Counted from the first letter of the stretch, positions 5,781 to 12,721 are shown. The stretch: 12,721 nucleotides of DNA from Flavobacteriales bacterium (GCA_024959975.1 JANXFM010000063.1:1-12721), one strand, 5' to 3'. Notes: generated from the letters alone by a model not told the origin. Numbers and translations are program-made.

Positions 5781-5807
5781 AAAAAAACCGTCCTAAAAGA
5801 CGGTTTT
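5781..5807 (-). terminator. Intrinsic terminator of trxB
   Basis: Minus strand stem gacggtttt/aaaaccgtc equivalents (5799-5807 with 5784-5792), perfect over 9 bp with a 6-nt loop. It is followed by T residues (complement of 5781-5783 and beyond) and lies 67 nt after the trxB stop, so trxB and msrA should not be simply co-transcribed. Confidence 0.75.
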
Positions 5808-5836
5808 AAAATATTGTGAATAGCTAATACAAGCGA

Positions 5837-5876
5837 TCTTGGGGAGTATCCCAAGACTTCTTAAACCCTAGGTTTA
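5837..5876 (-). other. Two small hairpins at the trxB 3' end
   Basis: tcttggg (5837-5843) pairs with cccaaga (5850-5856), loop 6 nt. Immediately next, taaacc (5862-5867) pairs with ggttta (5871-5876), loop 3 nt, and this stem covers the trxB stop codon. Both would form in the trxB mRNA ahead of its terminator and may protect the 3' end. Confidence 0.4.
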
Positions 5877-6821
5877 GTGACCTGATTCGGCTAGATATCT
5901 TTCGGCCTCAAGGGCTGCCATACAGCCACTTCCTGCTGCAGTAACTGCCTGTCGGTATGTTTTATCCTGAATATCACCGGCTGCAAATACTCCCTTGATA
6001 TTTGTTTGTGTTGAATCGGCTTTTGTGATTAAATAACCGGTTTCGTCCATATCTAATTGACCGGTAAATAAGTCAGAGTTTGGTTTGTGACCAATGGCCA
6101 CGAAGAAGCCGGTACAAGGAACTTCGCTGGTTTCTCCTGTTTGATTATTTTTTACGCGTACACCTTCAACCCCTTTTTCTCCAAGAACTTCATCTGTTTC
6201 AGAATTGTACATCACGGTAATGTTTTCAGTGTTTTCAACGCGGTGTATCATCGCTTTTGAAGCACGCATGTAATCTTTTCTTACCAACATGGTAACCTTA
6301 GTACAAAGTTTCGATAAGTAGGTTGCTTCTTCAGCTGCTGTATCTCCGGCACCTACAACAACAACTTCTTGTCCTTTGTAGAAGAATCCGTCACAAACCG
6401 CACAAGCAGAAACACCAAAACCATTTAAACGTTCTTCAGATTCTAAGCCTAACCATTTGGCAGTAGCACCTGTAGAGATAATTACCGTATCAGCCAAAAC
6501 AGTTTTAGAACCATCAATTTCAACTTTATGAGGTTCTCCATTTGTAGAAAACTCACATTTTGTAGCATAGCCAAAACGTACATCTGTACCGAATCGTTCT
6601 GCTTGTTTTTGTAGGTCAACCATCATGTCAGGACCGTTTGTTCCTTCTGGGTATCCCGGGAAATTGTCAACTTCAGTAGTGTCAGTTAATTGTCCACCCG
6701 GCTTTAAGCCTGTGTAAACTACAGGTTTTAAATCGGCTCTTGCTGCATATATGGCTGCTGTATAACCTGCAGGTCCGGAACCAATGATCAGGCATTTAAT
6801 TTTTTCTGTTTCTTCAGACAT
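5874..6821 (-). CDS. trxB: Thioredoxin reductase (NADPH)
   Basis: 315-residue cytoplasmic FAD enzyme that passes electrons from NADPH to thioredoxin. The FAD-binding GSGPAGY is at 14-20, GGQLTDTTEVDNFPG at 42-56, and the redox disulfide CAVC at 140-143 is followed by DG. The NADPH domain shows GAGDTAAEEATYL (157-169) and RKDYMRASK (181-189), whose basic residues fit NADPH use. The C-terminal FAD motif is GVFAAGDIQDKTYRQAVTAAG (277-297, with Asp283). Length and order are standard for the low-Mr type. It is divergent from the CAP gene with only 31 bp between the starts, so its promoter overlaps that coding region. Reduced thioredoxin made with this enzyme is the usual reductant of MsrA, encoded downstream. 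Confidence 0.96.
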   Translation of the reverse strand: MSEETEKIKCLIIGSGPAGYTAAIYAARADLKPVVYTGLKPGGQLTDTTEVDNFPGYPEGTNGPDMMVDLQKQAERFGTDVRFGYATKCEFSTNGEPHKVEIDGSKTVLADTVIISTGATAKWLGLESEERLNGFGVSACAVCDGFFYKGQEVVVVGAGDTAAEEATYLSKLCTKVTMLVRKDYMRASKAMIHRVENTENITVMYNSETDEVLGEKGVEGVRVKNNQTGETSEVPCTGFFVAIGHKPNSDLFTGQLDMDETGYLITKADSTQTNIKGVFAAGDIQDKTYRQAVTAAGSGCMAALEAERYLAESGH

Positions 6822-6840
6822 TTTGTTGTATTTTGAATCC

Positions 6841-6869
6841 CAAAATTAAACAATGAGCATGAAATCCAA
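6841..6869 (-). promoter_or_regulatory. Promoter of trxB, inside the divergent CAP gene start
   Basis: Minus strand TTG (6869-6867), an 18-nt spacer, then TAATTTTG (6848-6841), a full match to TTG-N17-23-TAnnTTTG. The -7 box ends 20 nt before the trxB ATG. The -33 box and spacer cover the first codons of the CAP gene (6853 onward). Confidence 0.5.
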
Positions 6870-7539
6870 GCCATTATTACTAATTTTTATACACTGTATT
6901 TTAGGAGTCTTTCACATTTCTGCTCAGGAAGACTATAACAAGTATTACACCCATGTTATTTCTACTGAATTTTTATCAGATAAGCGTTTAGAAACACAAG
7001 TTGATATTGAGAATATAGACCTACATTTTTTGAATGCAGCCATATTTCACCTTACAAACATCGAAAGAGTTAAAGTTCATCTTCCTGTTTTTGGATTTTA
7101 CAATAAATTATACAGATCAGCTTCATTGCATTCTGAAATGATGATCAAACACGATTTTTTTGCCCATTTAAATAAAAAGCAGCGGCAATGGCGTGAACCC
7201 TCGGATAGAATATTCTATTTCGAAGATTCTTACCATGCTATTGCTGAGAATATTGTGGAGAATAACCTTTTAAATCATGAGGGGAGTGTATTAAGATATC
7301 GAACGGAACATACATCAGATGGGTCTTTAATTTATTTGGATCATAAAGGAGCCTTAATATCTTATGCCAGCTATTTGTCAATCGCACAAAGGTTGGTTTT
7401 GCAATGGATGAATTCACCTCCACATAGAGCTAATATTTTAGACGAACGTTTCAATTTATTAGGATGTGCCTGCGAAGTTGACCTTGAAAAGGTGCCAATT
7501 TTGATTCGGTGTACACAAAATTTTGCAGGAATGGAATGA
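6853..7539 (+). CDS. Secreted CAP (SCP/PR-1-like) domain protein
   Basis: 228 residues. Residues 3-24 form a signal peptide (Lys, Lys, then a hydrophobic stretch ending HISAQ, likely cut after Ala24), so the protein is exported. The rest fits the CAP fold: NIERVKVHLPVF (69-80), ASLHSEMMIKHDFFAH (90-105), AENI (131-134) and WMNSPPHRANIL (185-196), then a terminal LGCACEV...TQNFAG. His93, Glu132 and His191 are candidates for the conserved CAP-cavity residues. Bacterial CAP proteins have few known activities; lipid binding and peptidase roles are proposed for relatives. Between AENI and the WMNSPPHR block is a region of about 50 residues (135-184), longer than in compact CAP domains. ATG codons at 6853 and 6859 are both possible; the second fits the signal peptide better. 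Confidence 0.8.
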   Translation: MSMKSKPLLLIFIHCILGVFHISAQEDYNKYYTHVISTEFLSDKRLETQVDIENIDLHFLNAAIFHLTNIERVKVHLPVFGFYNKLYRSASLHSEMMIKHDFFAHLNKKQRQWREPSDRIFYFEDSYHAIAENIVENNLLNHEGSVLRYRTEHTSDGSLIYLDHKGALISYASYLSIAQRLVLQWMNSPPHRANILDERFNLLGCACEVDLEKVPILIRCTQNFAGME

Positions 7540-7597
7540 TTTGATAATTGATTGTGAATGGTTTGTAAATTAAGCTGGAATTATATTTTACAGAATC

Positions 7598-7627
7598 TTG
7601 TTTTATTGGGGCTATTGCATATATTTG
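7598..7627 (+). promoter_or_regulatory. Promoter of tRNA-Pro
   Basis: TTG (7598-7600), a 19-nt spacer and TATATTTG (7620-7627) match the Bacteroidota consensus fully. Transcription would start about 5-7 nt before the mature 5' end of the tRNA at 7640. Confidence 0.6.
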
Positions 7628-7639
7628 CACGAAATTGTT

Positions 7640-7714
7640 CGGGGTGTAGCGTAGCCCGGTTATCGCGCCTCGTTTGGGACGAGGAGGTCGCAGGTTCGAA
7701 TCCTGCCACCCCGA
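7640..7714 (+). tRNA. tRNA-Pro (anticodon UGG)
   Basis: 75 nt with a full cloverleaf. The acceptor stem CGGGGTG (7640-7646) pairs with CACCCCG (7707-7713), with discriminator A7714. The anticodon stem CCTCG/CGAGG encloses the loop TTTGGGA, giving anticodon TGG. The T-arm is GCAGG-TTCGAAT-CCTGC. The 3' CCA is not encoded (the genome continues ctgaac) and must be added after transcription. It is a single-gene unit with its own promoter and terminator. Confidence 0.97.
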
Positions 7715-7720
7715 CTGAAC

Positions 7721-7757
7721 AAAAATCCCTGCAAATAAAATTTGCAGGGATTTTTTG
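7721..7757. terminator. Strong terminator after tRNA-Pro, shared with the convergent YitT gene
   Basis: Perfect 15-bp stem (7721-7735 with 7741-7755), 5-nt loop, ending in a six-T run on the plus strand. It begins 7 nt after the tRNA. On the minus strand it lies 14 nt beyond the YitT stop and ends in five T, so it can serve both genes. Confidence 0.88.
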
Positions 7758-7769
7758 TTTGCTTTTGTA

Positions 7770-8645
7770 TTAGATAATAGATTCGTTCTTCCTGAAATAT
7801 TTATTTCTAGGAAGATGACCTCCCTGCAGGTCCATCACCTTATTCATTACTATAAAGGCGTTAGCGTCTATTTTTTGAATTTCGTTTTGTAGTTTACTCA
7901 TTTCAAGTCTTGTAATCACGGAATAAATAACATCTGTTGTGTTTAGGTTTTCTCCACGTTTTCCAAAGCCTCTTTTTCCATTGTAAATGGTTACCCCTTT
8001 CCCCATTTTTTCAATGATCATAATACGGATATCTTCACTATGTTTAGAGATAATAGTTACTCCAATATACTCTTCAACACCTTCAACCACAAGGTTTACG
8101 GTTTTAGATGCTGTGAGGTAGGTAAGAATCGAATACATTGCTGTTTCAATGGATAGTAGGTAAGCAGCTACGGCAAAAATGACAATATTGAAGATCAAAA
8201 TTAGATCACCGATGGTGAAACCTGTTTTTTTTGTTAAATATATGGCTAGGACTTCGGTACCGTCAAGCACTCCGCCTCCACGAATGGCAAGTCCAATTCC
8301 ACTACCGAGAAAGAATCCTCCGAAAACAGCTATAAGTAGTTTGTCAGAGGTAATTATTGGGTAGTCGATCACCAAAAGTGCAAATGCAAGTCCTACAATG
8401 GCAACAATACTTTTTATTACAAATAGTTTACCCAATTGGAAATATCCAAGGATGATGAATGGTGCGTTTATAATGACAATCAGCAGGGATAAAGGGTAGT
8501 CGGTTAAAGCCTCAACCAGAAGAGAAATACCGGTAACACCCCCATCAATAAATCCATTTGGAAGAAGGAAACCTTTAAGCCCAAAACCCGCAGCAATAAC
8601 ACCTAATGTGATAAAAAAAAGATTCTTAAATAAATTTTTTATCAT
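7770..8645 (-). CDS. YitT family (DUF161 + DUF2179) membrane protein
   Basis: 291 residues. The N-terminal two thirds is hydrophobic, with about five membrane segments (roughly 8-28, 51-69, 77-93, 101-121, 147-165). It carries family landmarks: FGLKGFLLPNGFIDGGVTGIS (21-41) and RGGGVLDGTEVLA (122-134). Residues from about 195 form the cytoplasmic DUF2179 domain (TIISKHSEDIRIMIIEKMGKGVTIYNG and a DVIYSVITRLEMSKL region). Length and domain order are standard for the family. The transported substrate, if any, is not established. It stands alone, convergent with tRNA-Pro. No clear promoter was found in the region upstream (8646-8785); the best -7 candidate is one base off. Confidence 0.9.
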   Translation of the reverse strand: MIKNLFKNLFFITLGVIAAGFGLKGFLLPNGFIDGGVTGISLLVEALTDYPLSLLIVIINAPFIILGYFQLGKLFVIKSIVAIVGLAFALLVIDYPIITSDKLLIAVFGGFFLGSGIGLAIRGGGVLDGTEVLAIYLTKKTGFTIGDLILIFNIVIFAVAAYLLSIETAMYSILTYLTASKTVNLVVEGVEEYIGVTIISKHSEDIRIMIIEKMGKGVTIYNGKRGFGKRGENLNTTDVIYSVITRLEMSKLQNEIQKIDANAFIVMNKVMDLQGGHLPRNKYFRKNESII

Positions 8646-8785
8646 GGCATTAATTTTATGTGTTCTGTTATCAGCGGCATGAATAATGGCTTCATAGTTT
8701 TTAGTTGTATTTACTGCTTTTTGAGAGTCTTTACGAGCGGCTATAAATATAGCTTATAAATATTTCATCCTGTGTGGGTATCTAT

Positions 8786-8819
8786 AAAAAAAAAAGGCTG
8801 CCACAGGCAGCCTTTTTTT
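8786..8819 (-). terminator. Terminator of the alpha/beta-hydrolase gene
   Basis: 14-bp stem (8789-8802 with 8806-8819) with GC-rich core ggctgcc/ggcagcc, loop aca, and a run of ten T on the minus strand. It begins 13 nt after the stop of the minus-strand gene. The T-run on the plus strand means it can also stop plus-strand transcription. Confidence 0.85.
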
Positions 8820-8832
8820 CAAGTGTATTGGT

Positions 8833-10458
8833 CTATTCGAAAATAATTTTACGAACCACTGAGTTTCCTTTAATGTCAGTAATTCGGCTTAGGTACAAAC
8901 CACTGTTTAAGCCATTTCTAGTAATTGATGTCGTATTTGACCCAATGTTCGATTTGGTAAGGATAAGTTTCCCTGTTAGATCGTATAAGTCATAAGAGCT
9001 AATTTCAATGTTTGTAGAAATTCTCATCTCATCCTTTGCCGGATTAGGATAGATAGAAAGGTGAAATTCTTTTATTTCACTTGCCCCAACGGTTTCAGTT
9101 TCAATGTTACCATCGGCATTTAAAGCAGCATATACTCTAGGAGTAAAGAATTCAGAAAGCATATCAGCAAAAGCCAATCCTTTGGTTTCTGACATATCTG
9201 GGCTACCTAATAAAGCAACACAGCCCATAACTCCAGCTAGTTGCCCATGGTACGCGCTTGCTTGTGCATCATAAGTAGCATTATCCCACCAATCCCAAGG
9301 TGCACCTTGTTGTTTTTCTAAACCACAAATAGTAGGTGTAGCAGAAGGGGCAGGAGTAATGATGCCGAATAAACCCGGTAAGTCTGCATGCCCGGCAACA
9401 GTAGCATTATTAGCTCCGGTCCCATTGTTATAAGTAGCATCAGTAATTGTGGTGGATAAACCATCAAAAACATCATTGTTACCTAAACTATCGGAAACTT
9501 CCTGTACCAATTGAGATCCATGTGCAACAATAACAAATTCACCGGTAGTAGGAACAATTACATTTCCTTCTGCATAAGGAGCATCAGGATCAGCAATATT
9601 GTGCATGGATGCAATAGGAACTTCACCTGCTTCCAACCAGGAAATATCCGGAAGTGCACCACCGGCATTAAATACCATGTCTACCTCAGAGTTGTATCCA
9701 ACATGATTTGGAATACAAAGCGGAACATCCTGAAATACACTGTCACCATTTAGGTCGATAGTTGGATGCCAACCATAATCCGTAGCTTCGAAATTACCAA
9801 ACACAGAAGGATGTATGTACGGTATTGGTTGTCCGGTAGAAGTATCTATAAATTTTGTCATTAATAGCTCAGATGCATAGTCATTTAGAGTTGCTACAGC
9901 AAGAGAAAGATATCCTCCGGTACCAAAGCCACCTACAGCAATTTTATCTCCCACTCCGTAAGGATTTCCTTCACCGGCAGTTTTTCTTAAAAAACGTACA
10001 GCAGTTTTAACATCTTGTAAGCCTCTGTAAGCTGCCTGAATTAATGTACTTCTACGTACATCTTCTGATTCGGAAACAGGATTCCATCCCAGTCTGTAAT
10101 TAACTGCTACTGCAACGTATCCTTTTTTTGCGAATCTTTTACATATTTCAACGATGGCGTTATCAGATTTATCACCTGTTGGCTGACCATTTACTATGGC
10201 AGGAAGGAAAGATCCGGTATGTAGCATAATTACCACGGGTCTGTTTGTTTCGGTATCTCCTGTAGGTTCGTAAATGTCTAGATAAAGATTTTCCGAAGCG
10301 GGAGCCTGGGTGATAATCCCAATATTAGTCCCATAATGGACATTTGGTGTAACTGACACCTCAGTGAAGGTGTCTTCTAAGTAGCGGGTTTGAGCATTGA
10401 TTGAAAGGCTAAGACATAAGCCTATAGCAATTAATGCTACTGAGTTAATTTTTTTCAT
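8833..10458 (-). CDS. Secreted alpha/beta-hydrolase-fold protein with T9SS type A sorting domain
   Basis: 541 residues. The signal peptide is 1-22 (MKK, hydrophobic core, SINAQ). Residues about 55-200 have carboxylesterase-like landmarks: LYLDIYEP (58-65), RPVVIMLHTGSF (73-84, with His80-Thr-Gly at the oxyanion-hole position), YVAVAVNYRLGW (114-125) and LQDVKTAVRFLRK (147-159). The elbow region is IAVGGFGTGGYLSLA (173-187), where Gly179 (codon GGT) occupies the position of the catalytic Ser in GxSxG. The long middle part (200-440) is not recognised. The end (464-541, SIYPNPAKDEM to VVRKIIFE) is a T9SS type A sorting domain, so the protein should be secreted or attached at the cell surface. 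Without the Ser it may be a binding protein, or the nucleophile may lie elsewhere. Confidence 0.82.
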   Translation of the reverse strand: MKKINSVALIAIGLCLSLSINAQTRYLEDTFTEVSVTPNVHYGTNIGIITQAPASENLYLDIYEPTGDTETNRPVVIMLHTGSFLPAIVNGQPTGDKSDNAIVEICKRFAKKGYVAVAVNYRLGWNPVSESEDVRRSTLIQAAYRGLQDVKTAVRFLRKTAGEGNPYGVGDKIAVGGFGTGGYLSLAVATLNDYASELLMTKFIDTSTGQPIPYIHPSVFGNFEATDYGWHPTIDLNGDSVFQDVPLCIPNHVGYNSEVDMVFNAGGALPDISWLEAGEVPIASMHNIADPDAPYAEGNVIVPTTGEFVIVAHGSQLVQEVSDSLGNNDVFDGLSTTITDATYNNGTGANNATVAGHADLPGLFGIITPAPSATPTICGLEKQQGAPWDWWDNATYDAQASAYHGQLAGVMGCVALLGSPDMSETKGLAFADMLSEFFTPRVYAALNADGNIETETVGASEIKEFHLSIYPNPAKDEMRISTNIEISSYDLYDLTGKLILTKSNIGSNTTSITRNGLNSGLYLSRITDIKGNSVVRKIIFE

Positions 10459-10635
10459 AACATGTTTTTAATTAAACTAATTAACAGATTCTTAATAAAT
10501 GTAGTGATTTTTTTCAATCAAGCCAGTTCTTTGTTTAACATTTATTATTAGCTATAAGGTGTTATCTTTTAGTAGCCTGAAGGGCAGGATCCAAAAATAA
10601 ACATCCTTCAACAGGTTTGAGATGACTAATTATAT
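10459..10635. other. Intergenic region upstream of the hydrolase gene
   Basis: AT-rich spacer with no coding signal. Minus-strand -7 candidates are TATTTTTG (10599-10592), a full consensus match but without a TTG at the right distance, and a one-off TACATTTA nearer the gene. A leader of about 100 nt is possible. I see no stable hairpin or known RNA here. Confidence 0.3.
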
Positions 10636-10668
10636 AAAAAAAAGGGCTCCGTTTCCGAAGCCCTTTTT
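10636..10668 (-). terminator. Terminator of the cysteine-repeat protein gene
   Basis: Stem aaaaagggct (10639-10648) with its complement at 10659-10668; two further C-G pairs inside shorten the loop. It ends in eight T on the minus strand. It begins 20 nt after the stop codon and separates this gene from the hydrolase gene downstream on the same strand. Confidence 0.82.
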
Positions 10669-10688
10669 AAATTTATTTAGCGTGTTGA

Positions 10689-12721
10689 TTACTTAACAAC
10701 TTTCTCTACAGTTCCATCATTATAAATGTTGAATAGAACTTTTCCGTTGAATGAATCGTTATTCAAGATTACTTCTTGACCTAAAACGTTTATCACTTTC
10801 ACTAATACTCTTTCAGTAGAGTTTAGGTCTGCAATCACATTATTAGTTTCAATAGAAGAAGCCACGTTAATAGCGTCTACGTTGTAAGAAGAAGAACCTT
10901 CAGTCCATTCATTAACTGTAAAGTCAAGAACTTTCTCTGATGTCCATACCTTGAAAGAAACTGCTTCAGAAACTTCTAAACCATCTTTAAATGAAGTAGT
11001 AGCGTCATCACCCCAAACCGTAACAGCTGTTACTGGGCTAGAGTAAATCGCAGAACCGATCATATTACCTGCATTATCAAATGCAGCGATCTCAGAACCT
11101 TCTGTAGGAAGTACATCCCAAGCAGCGTCTTCAAGAACAACAGTCATGTTGTTACCTGTAGCAGGAACTTTAGCGAAGTGAGATACATTGTTTTCAGTAA
11201 CTTCTGCAGAAGCGAATCTGTAAGAAGCGTCGTTAGACAAGAACTGAAGAACATCAGCAGTTGAAGTTTTCAACTGGTAACCTTGACCAGGAACCATATC
11301 ACCGATACCGTTAAATGCCCATTCAGGTAAGTAAGCAGCACCATTGTAATCCTTAGCAATGATTAAGTTACCTGAAGCATTGATGTCAGCTAATACTGCG
11401 TCAGCCGCAGCTGGCTCAGTTCTTAGGTAACCAATCATGTTCCAACCAGCTGAAATGTCAACTACATTAGCTTCAGGAGCCGCGTAGGTACCACAAACTT
11501 CTAATGAAACAGCAGCATCTGTCTTAATTTGGTAACCCTGACCAACGGTTAAGTCACCTACACCGTTAAAGGACCATTCTACCAAGTAAGCAGCACCATC
11601 GTTATTCTTAGCGATGATCACATTGTCGATAATTGGAGCCAATACAGATGCAAGATCTAAATCAGCAGGAACCATGTACGTCGAGAACATAGACCAACCT
11701 GAAGGTAAATCTAATGTTTGACAAGTAGGTCCTTCAGTTGCTACAACTTCTTCACAAGCTGTTCCACCGTATTCCACACAGTTCTCTGCACTAAAGTCAG
11801 CACTGAATGCACTGTAGGCAGCTTCGTAAATACATCCTTCAGCATCAGGAATATCATCACAAGATGCAAATGCACATACAATATTACCCCATTGATCTAG
11901 TGCTTGAATAGTTGCATCTGCATCATAAACTGTTGCATTTGCATCCATACATCCTTCTGAATCATCAGTACAAGCTTCTCCACCGTAGTTTACACAGTCA
12001 GCTGCACCGAAGTAGTCATTATAAGGAGCAAACGATGTTGCATACATACATCCTGTAGATGGTACAACATCACAGTTTGCATACGTACACAATTGGTTAT
12101 TCCATTCGTCAACTGCTTGTTCCGTTGCCGCAGCTTCGTAGTCTGTTGCCGCTGGATCCATACAACCACCTGGTATAATAACTTCGCTTACACCACAAGC
12201 AGTTCCACCGTAAGTTGTACATAATTCATGACCAAAGTCTTCATCGTACGTACCGAAAGAACCAAGTTCAGTGTAGTTACATCCGTCAGACGGAGCATCA
12301 TCACAACTTGCGAATGCACACAAGACATTTCCATATTGGTCTAAGGCTTGTTCCGTTGCACTTGCGTCGTAGTTGCTTGCATTTACATCGATACAACCCG
12401 CAGACGATGCAGCACATGCTGTACCACCATAAGTTTCACATTGATCAGCACCAAATCCTTCTGCATATGCACCAAAAGATTCCGCGTAAATACATCCAAG
12501 GTTTGGAGTGTCATCACAAGTCGCGAACACACACAATAGGTTTCCATACTGGTCAGTAGATTGAATTAATGCAGCAGCATCGTAGTTTGTTGCATTTGCA
12601 TCCATACAACCTTCTAAACAAGGTGACCCACCATATTGCACACAATTATCCGCGTTAAAACCATCGCTCCAAGAACCGAAAGCATCTCCGTAGATACATC
12701 CTCCACCTGCTGGAACTTGGT
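10689..12721 (-). CDS. Large extracellular six-cysteine repeat protein, N-terminus cut by window edge
   Basis: At least 677 codons with no start in the window; a GTG at 12641 lies mid-repeat and is not a start. Numbering here takes that codon as 1. Region A (window edge to 296): four full and one partial copy of a unit of about 70 residues with six Cys, starting GC[MI]Dx.A and containing DQ[YW]GN, CDD and YGGTAC. Region B: two copies of a module of about 75 residues, each with a GW[SN]M start, IIAKxxxGAAYLxEWxFNG and GQGYQ[IL]KT (about 310-384 and 395-468). Region C (about 485-598) contains GNNMTVVL, IAAFDNAGNMIGS and VWGDDATTSF. The end (610-650, RVLVKVINVLGQEV and FNIYNDGTVEKVVK) resembles a variant T9SS C-terminus seen in Flavobacteria. 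An exported adhesin- or matrix-like role is inference. It is terminated by a hairpin at 10636-10668. Confidence 0.85.
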   Translation of the reverse strand, partial: QVPAGGGCIYGDAFGSWSDGFNADNCVQYGGSPCLEGCMDANATNYDAAALIQSTDQYGNLLCVFATCDDTPNLGCIYAESFGAYAEGFGADQCETYGGTACAASSAGCIDVNASNYDASATEQALDQYGNVLCAFASCDDAPSDGCNYTELGSFGTYDEDFGHELCTTYGGTACGVSEVIIPGGCMDPAATDYEAAATEQAVDEWNNQLCTYANCDVVPSTGCMYATSFAPYNDYFGAADCVNYGGEACTDDSEGCMDANATVYDADATIQALDQWGNIVCAFASCDDIPDAEGCIYEAAYSAFSADFSAENCVEYGGTACEEVVATEGPTCQTLDLPSGWSMFSTYMVPADLDLASVLAPIIDNVIIAKNNDGAAYLVEWSFNGVGDLTVGQGYQIKTDAAVSLEVCGTYAAPEANVVDISAGWNMIGYLRTEPAAADAVLADINASGNLIIAKDYNGAAYLPEWAFNGIGDMVPGQGYQLKTSTADVLQFLSNDASYRFASAEVTENNVSHFAKVPATGNNMTVVLEDAAWDVLPTEGSEIAAFDNAGNMIGSAIYSSPVTAVTVWGDDATTSFKDGLEVSEAVSFKVWTSEKVLDFTVNEWTEGSSSYNVDAINVASSIETNNVIADLNSTERVLVKVINVLGQEVILNNDSFNGKVLFNIYNDGTVEKVVK
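11238..11714 (-). repeat. Two tandem 'GWxM...IIAK...GQGYQxKT' protein modules
   Basis: Copy 1 is encoded at 11714-11490 and copy 2 at 11459-11238. They share GW[SN]M, I[IL]IAK, GAAYL, EW[SA]FNG[VI]GD, and GQGYQ[IL]KT in the same order and spacing. This is protein-level duplication; I recognise similar modules in Bacteroidota surface proteins but no named function. Confidence 0.75.
11754..12721 (-). repeat. Tandem six-cysteine protein repeats (four full, one partial)
   Basis: Full units are encoded at 12611-12399, 12398-12168, 12167-11955 and 11954-11754; the partial one runs off the right edge at 12612-12721. Cysteine spacing within units is 25, 5, 8 (9 in unit 4), 18 (20 in unit 2) and 8 residues. 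The partial unit shows the last two spacings, 18 and 8. Each unit opens with GC[MI]DxxAxxYxxxA, which resembles the short GCxDxxAxNYxxxA motif common in Bacteroidota surface proteins, followed by a second half with YGGxAC. Confidence 0.88.

Noticed and set aside
7558..7773. Plus-strand reading frame of 71 codons
   Set aside because: It runs through the tRNA-Pro gene and its terminator; the translated sequence is just the tRNA read as codons.
11718..12559. Several plus-strand reading frames opposite the cysteine repeats
   Set aside because: They are antisense shadows of the repeat-encoding gene; their repetitive His/Cys/Thr composition comes from the repeats on the other strand.
12639..12641. 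GTG as start of the cysteine-repeat protein
   Set aside because: The same frame stays open to the window edge and upstream codons encode another repeat unit (GCIYGDAFG, then the expected Cys spacing), so the true start is outside.
8833..12721. The two large secreted-protein genes as one operon
   Set aside because: A strong terminator (10636-10668) and about 230 bp separate them, and neither protein shares domains beyond secretion signals.

Overview
The window looks like a chromosomal segment of a Bacteroidota bacterium, probably a marine or free-living member of the Flavobacteriales. Four things point there. Two large secreted proteins carry type IX secretion (T9SS) C-terminal signals or variants of them. 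There is a bTHX-type small ribosomal protein and an RprX/RprY-like two-component pair. Several intergenic regions hold Bacteroidota-type promoters (TTG, about 18-20 nt, TAnnTTTG). The DNA is AT-rich and mostly ordinary housekeeping sequence. I see no phage, transposase or CRISPR.

Layout. 1-1439 (minus, cut by the left edge): YbiT-like ABC-F ATPase, divergent from a DUF423 membrane protein (1601-1996, plus). 2071-2316 (minus): small Cys/His-rich lipoprotein, followed by a 7-nt tandem repeat and a GC-rich palindromic repeat. 2571-4701 (plus): sensor kinase and response regulator, overlapping by 17 nt. 4767-5018 (plus): bTHX-like protein with a long Lys/Ala tail, convergent with msrA (5015-5566, minus). 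The two stop codons overlap inside a perfect 32-bp palindromic terminator. 5874-6821 (minus): trxB, whose product supplies the electrons MsrA needs. Between trxB and msrA lies a structured leader that resembles a transcription attenuator. 6853-7539 (plus): secreted CAP-domain protein. 7640-7714 (plus): tRNA-Pro(UGG) with a clear promoter and terminator. 7770-8645 (minus): YitT-family membrane protein. 8833-10458 (minus): secreted alpha/beta-hydrolase-fold protein with a T9SS type A tail and a glycine where the nucleophile serine is expected. 10689-12721 (minus, cut by the right edge): large extracellular protein of six-cysteine repeats, two 'GWxM' modules and a variant T9SS-like end.

How the genes fit together. 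MsrA and TrxB form an oxidative-repair axis (NADPH to TrxB to thioredoxin to MsrA). The kinase and regulator form one signalling unit. The two large secreted proteins, each with its own terminator, are probably independent T9SS cargo. The most unusual signals are the shared coding/terminator palindrome, the three-way hairpin competition upstream of msrA, the H1-like tail on the bTHX protein, the missing nucleophile in the hydrolase, and the regular six-cysteine repeats. I found no convincing new multi-gene system; the novelty lies in these single elements.
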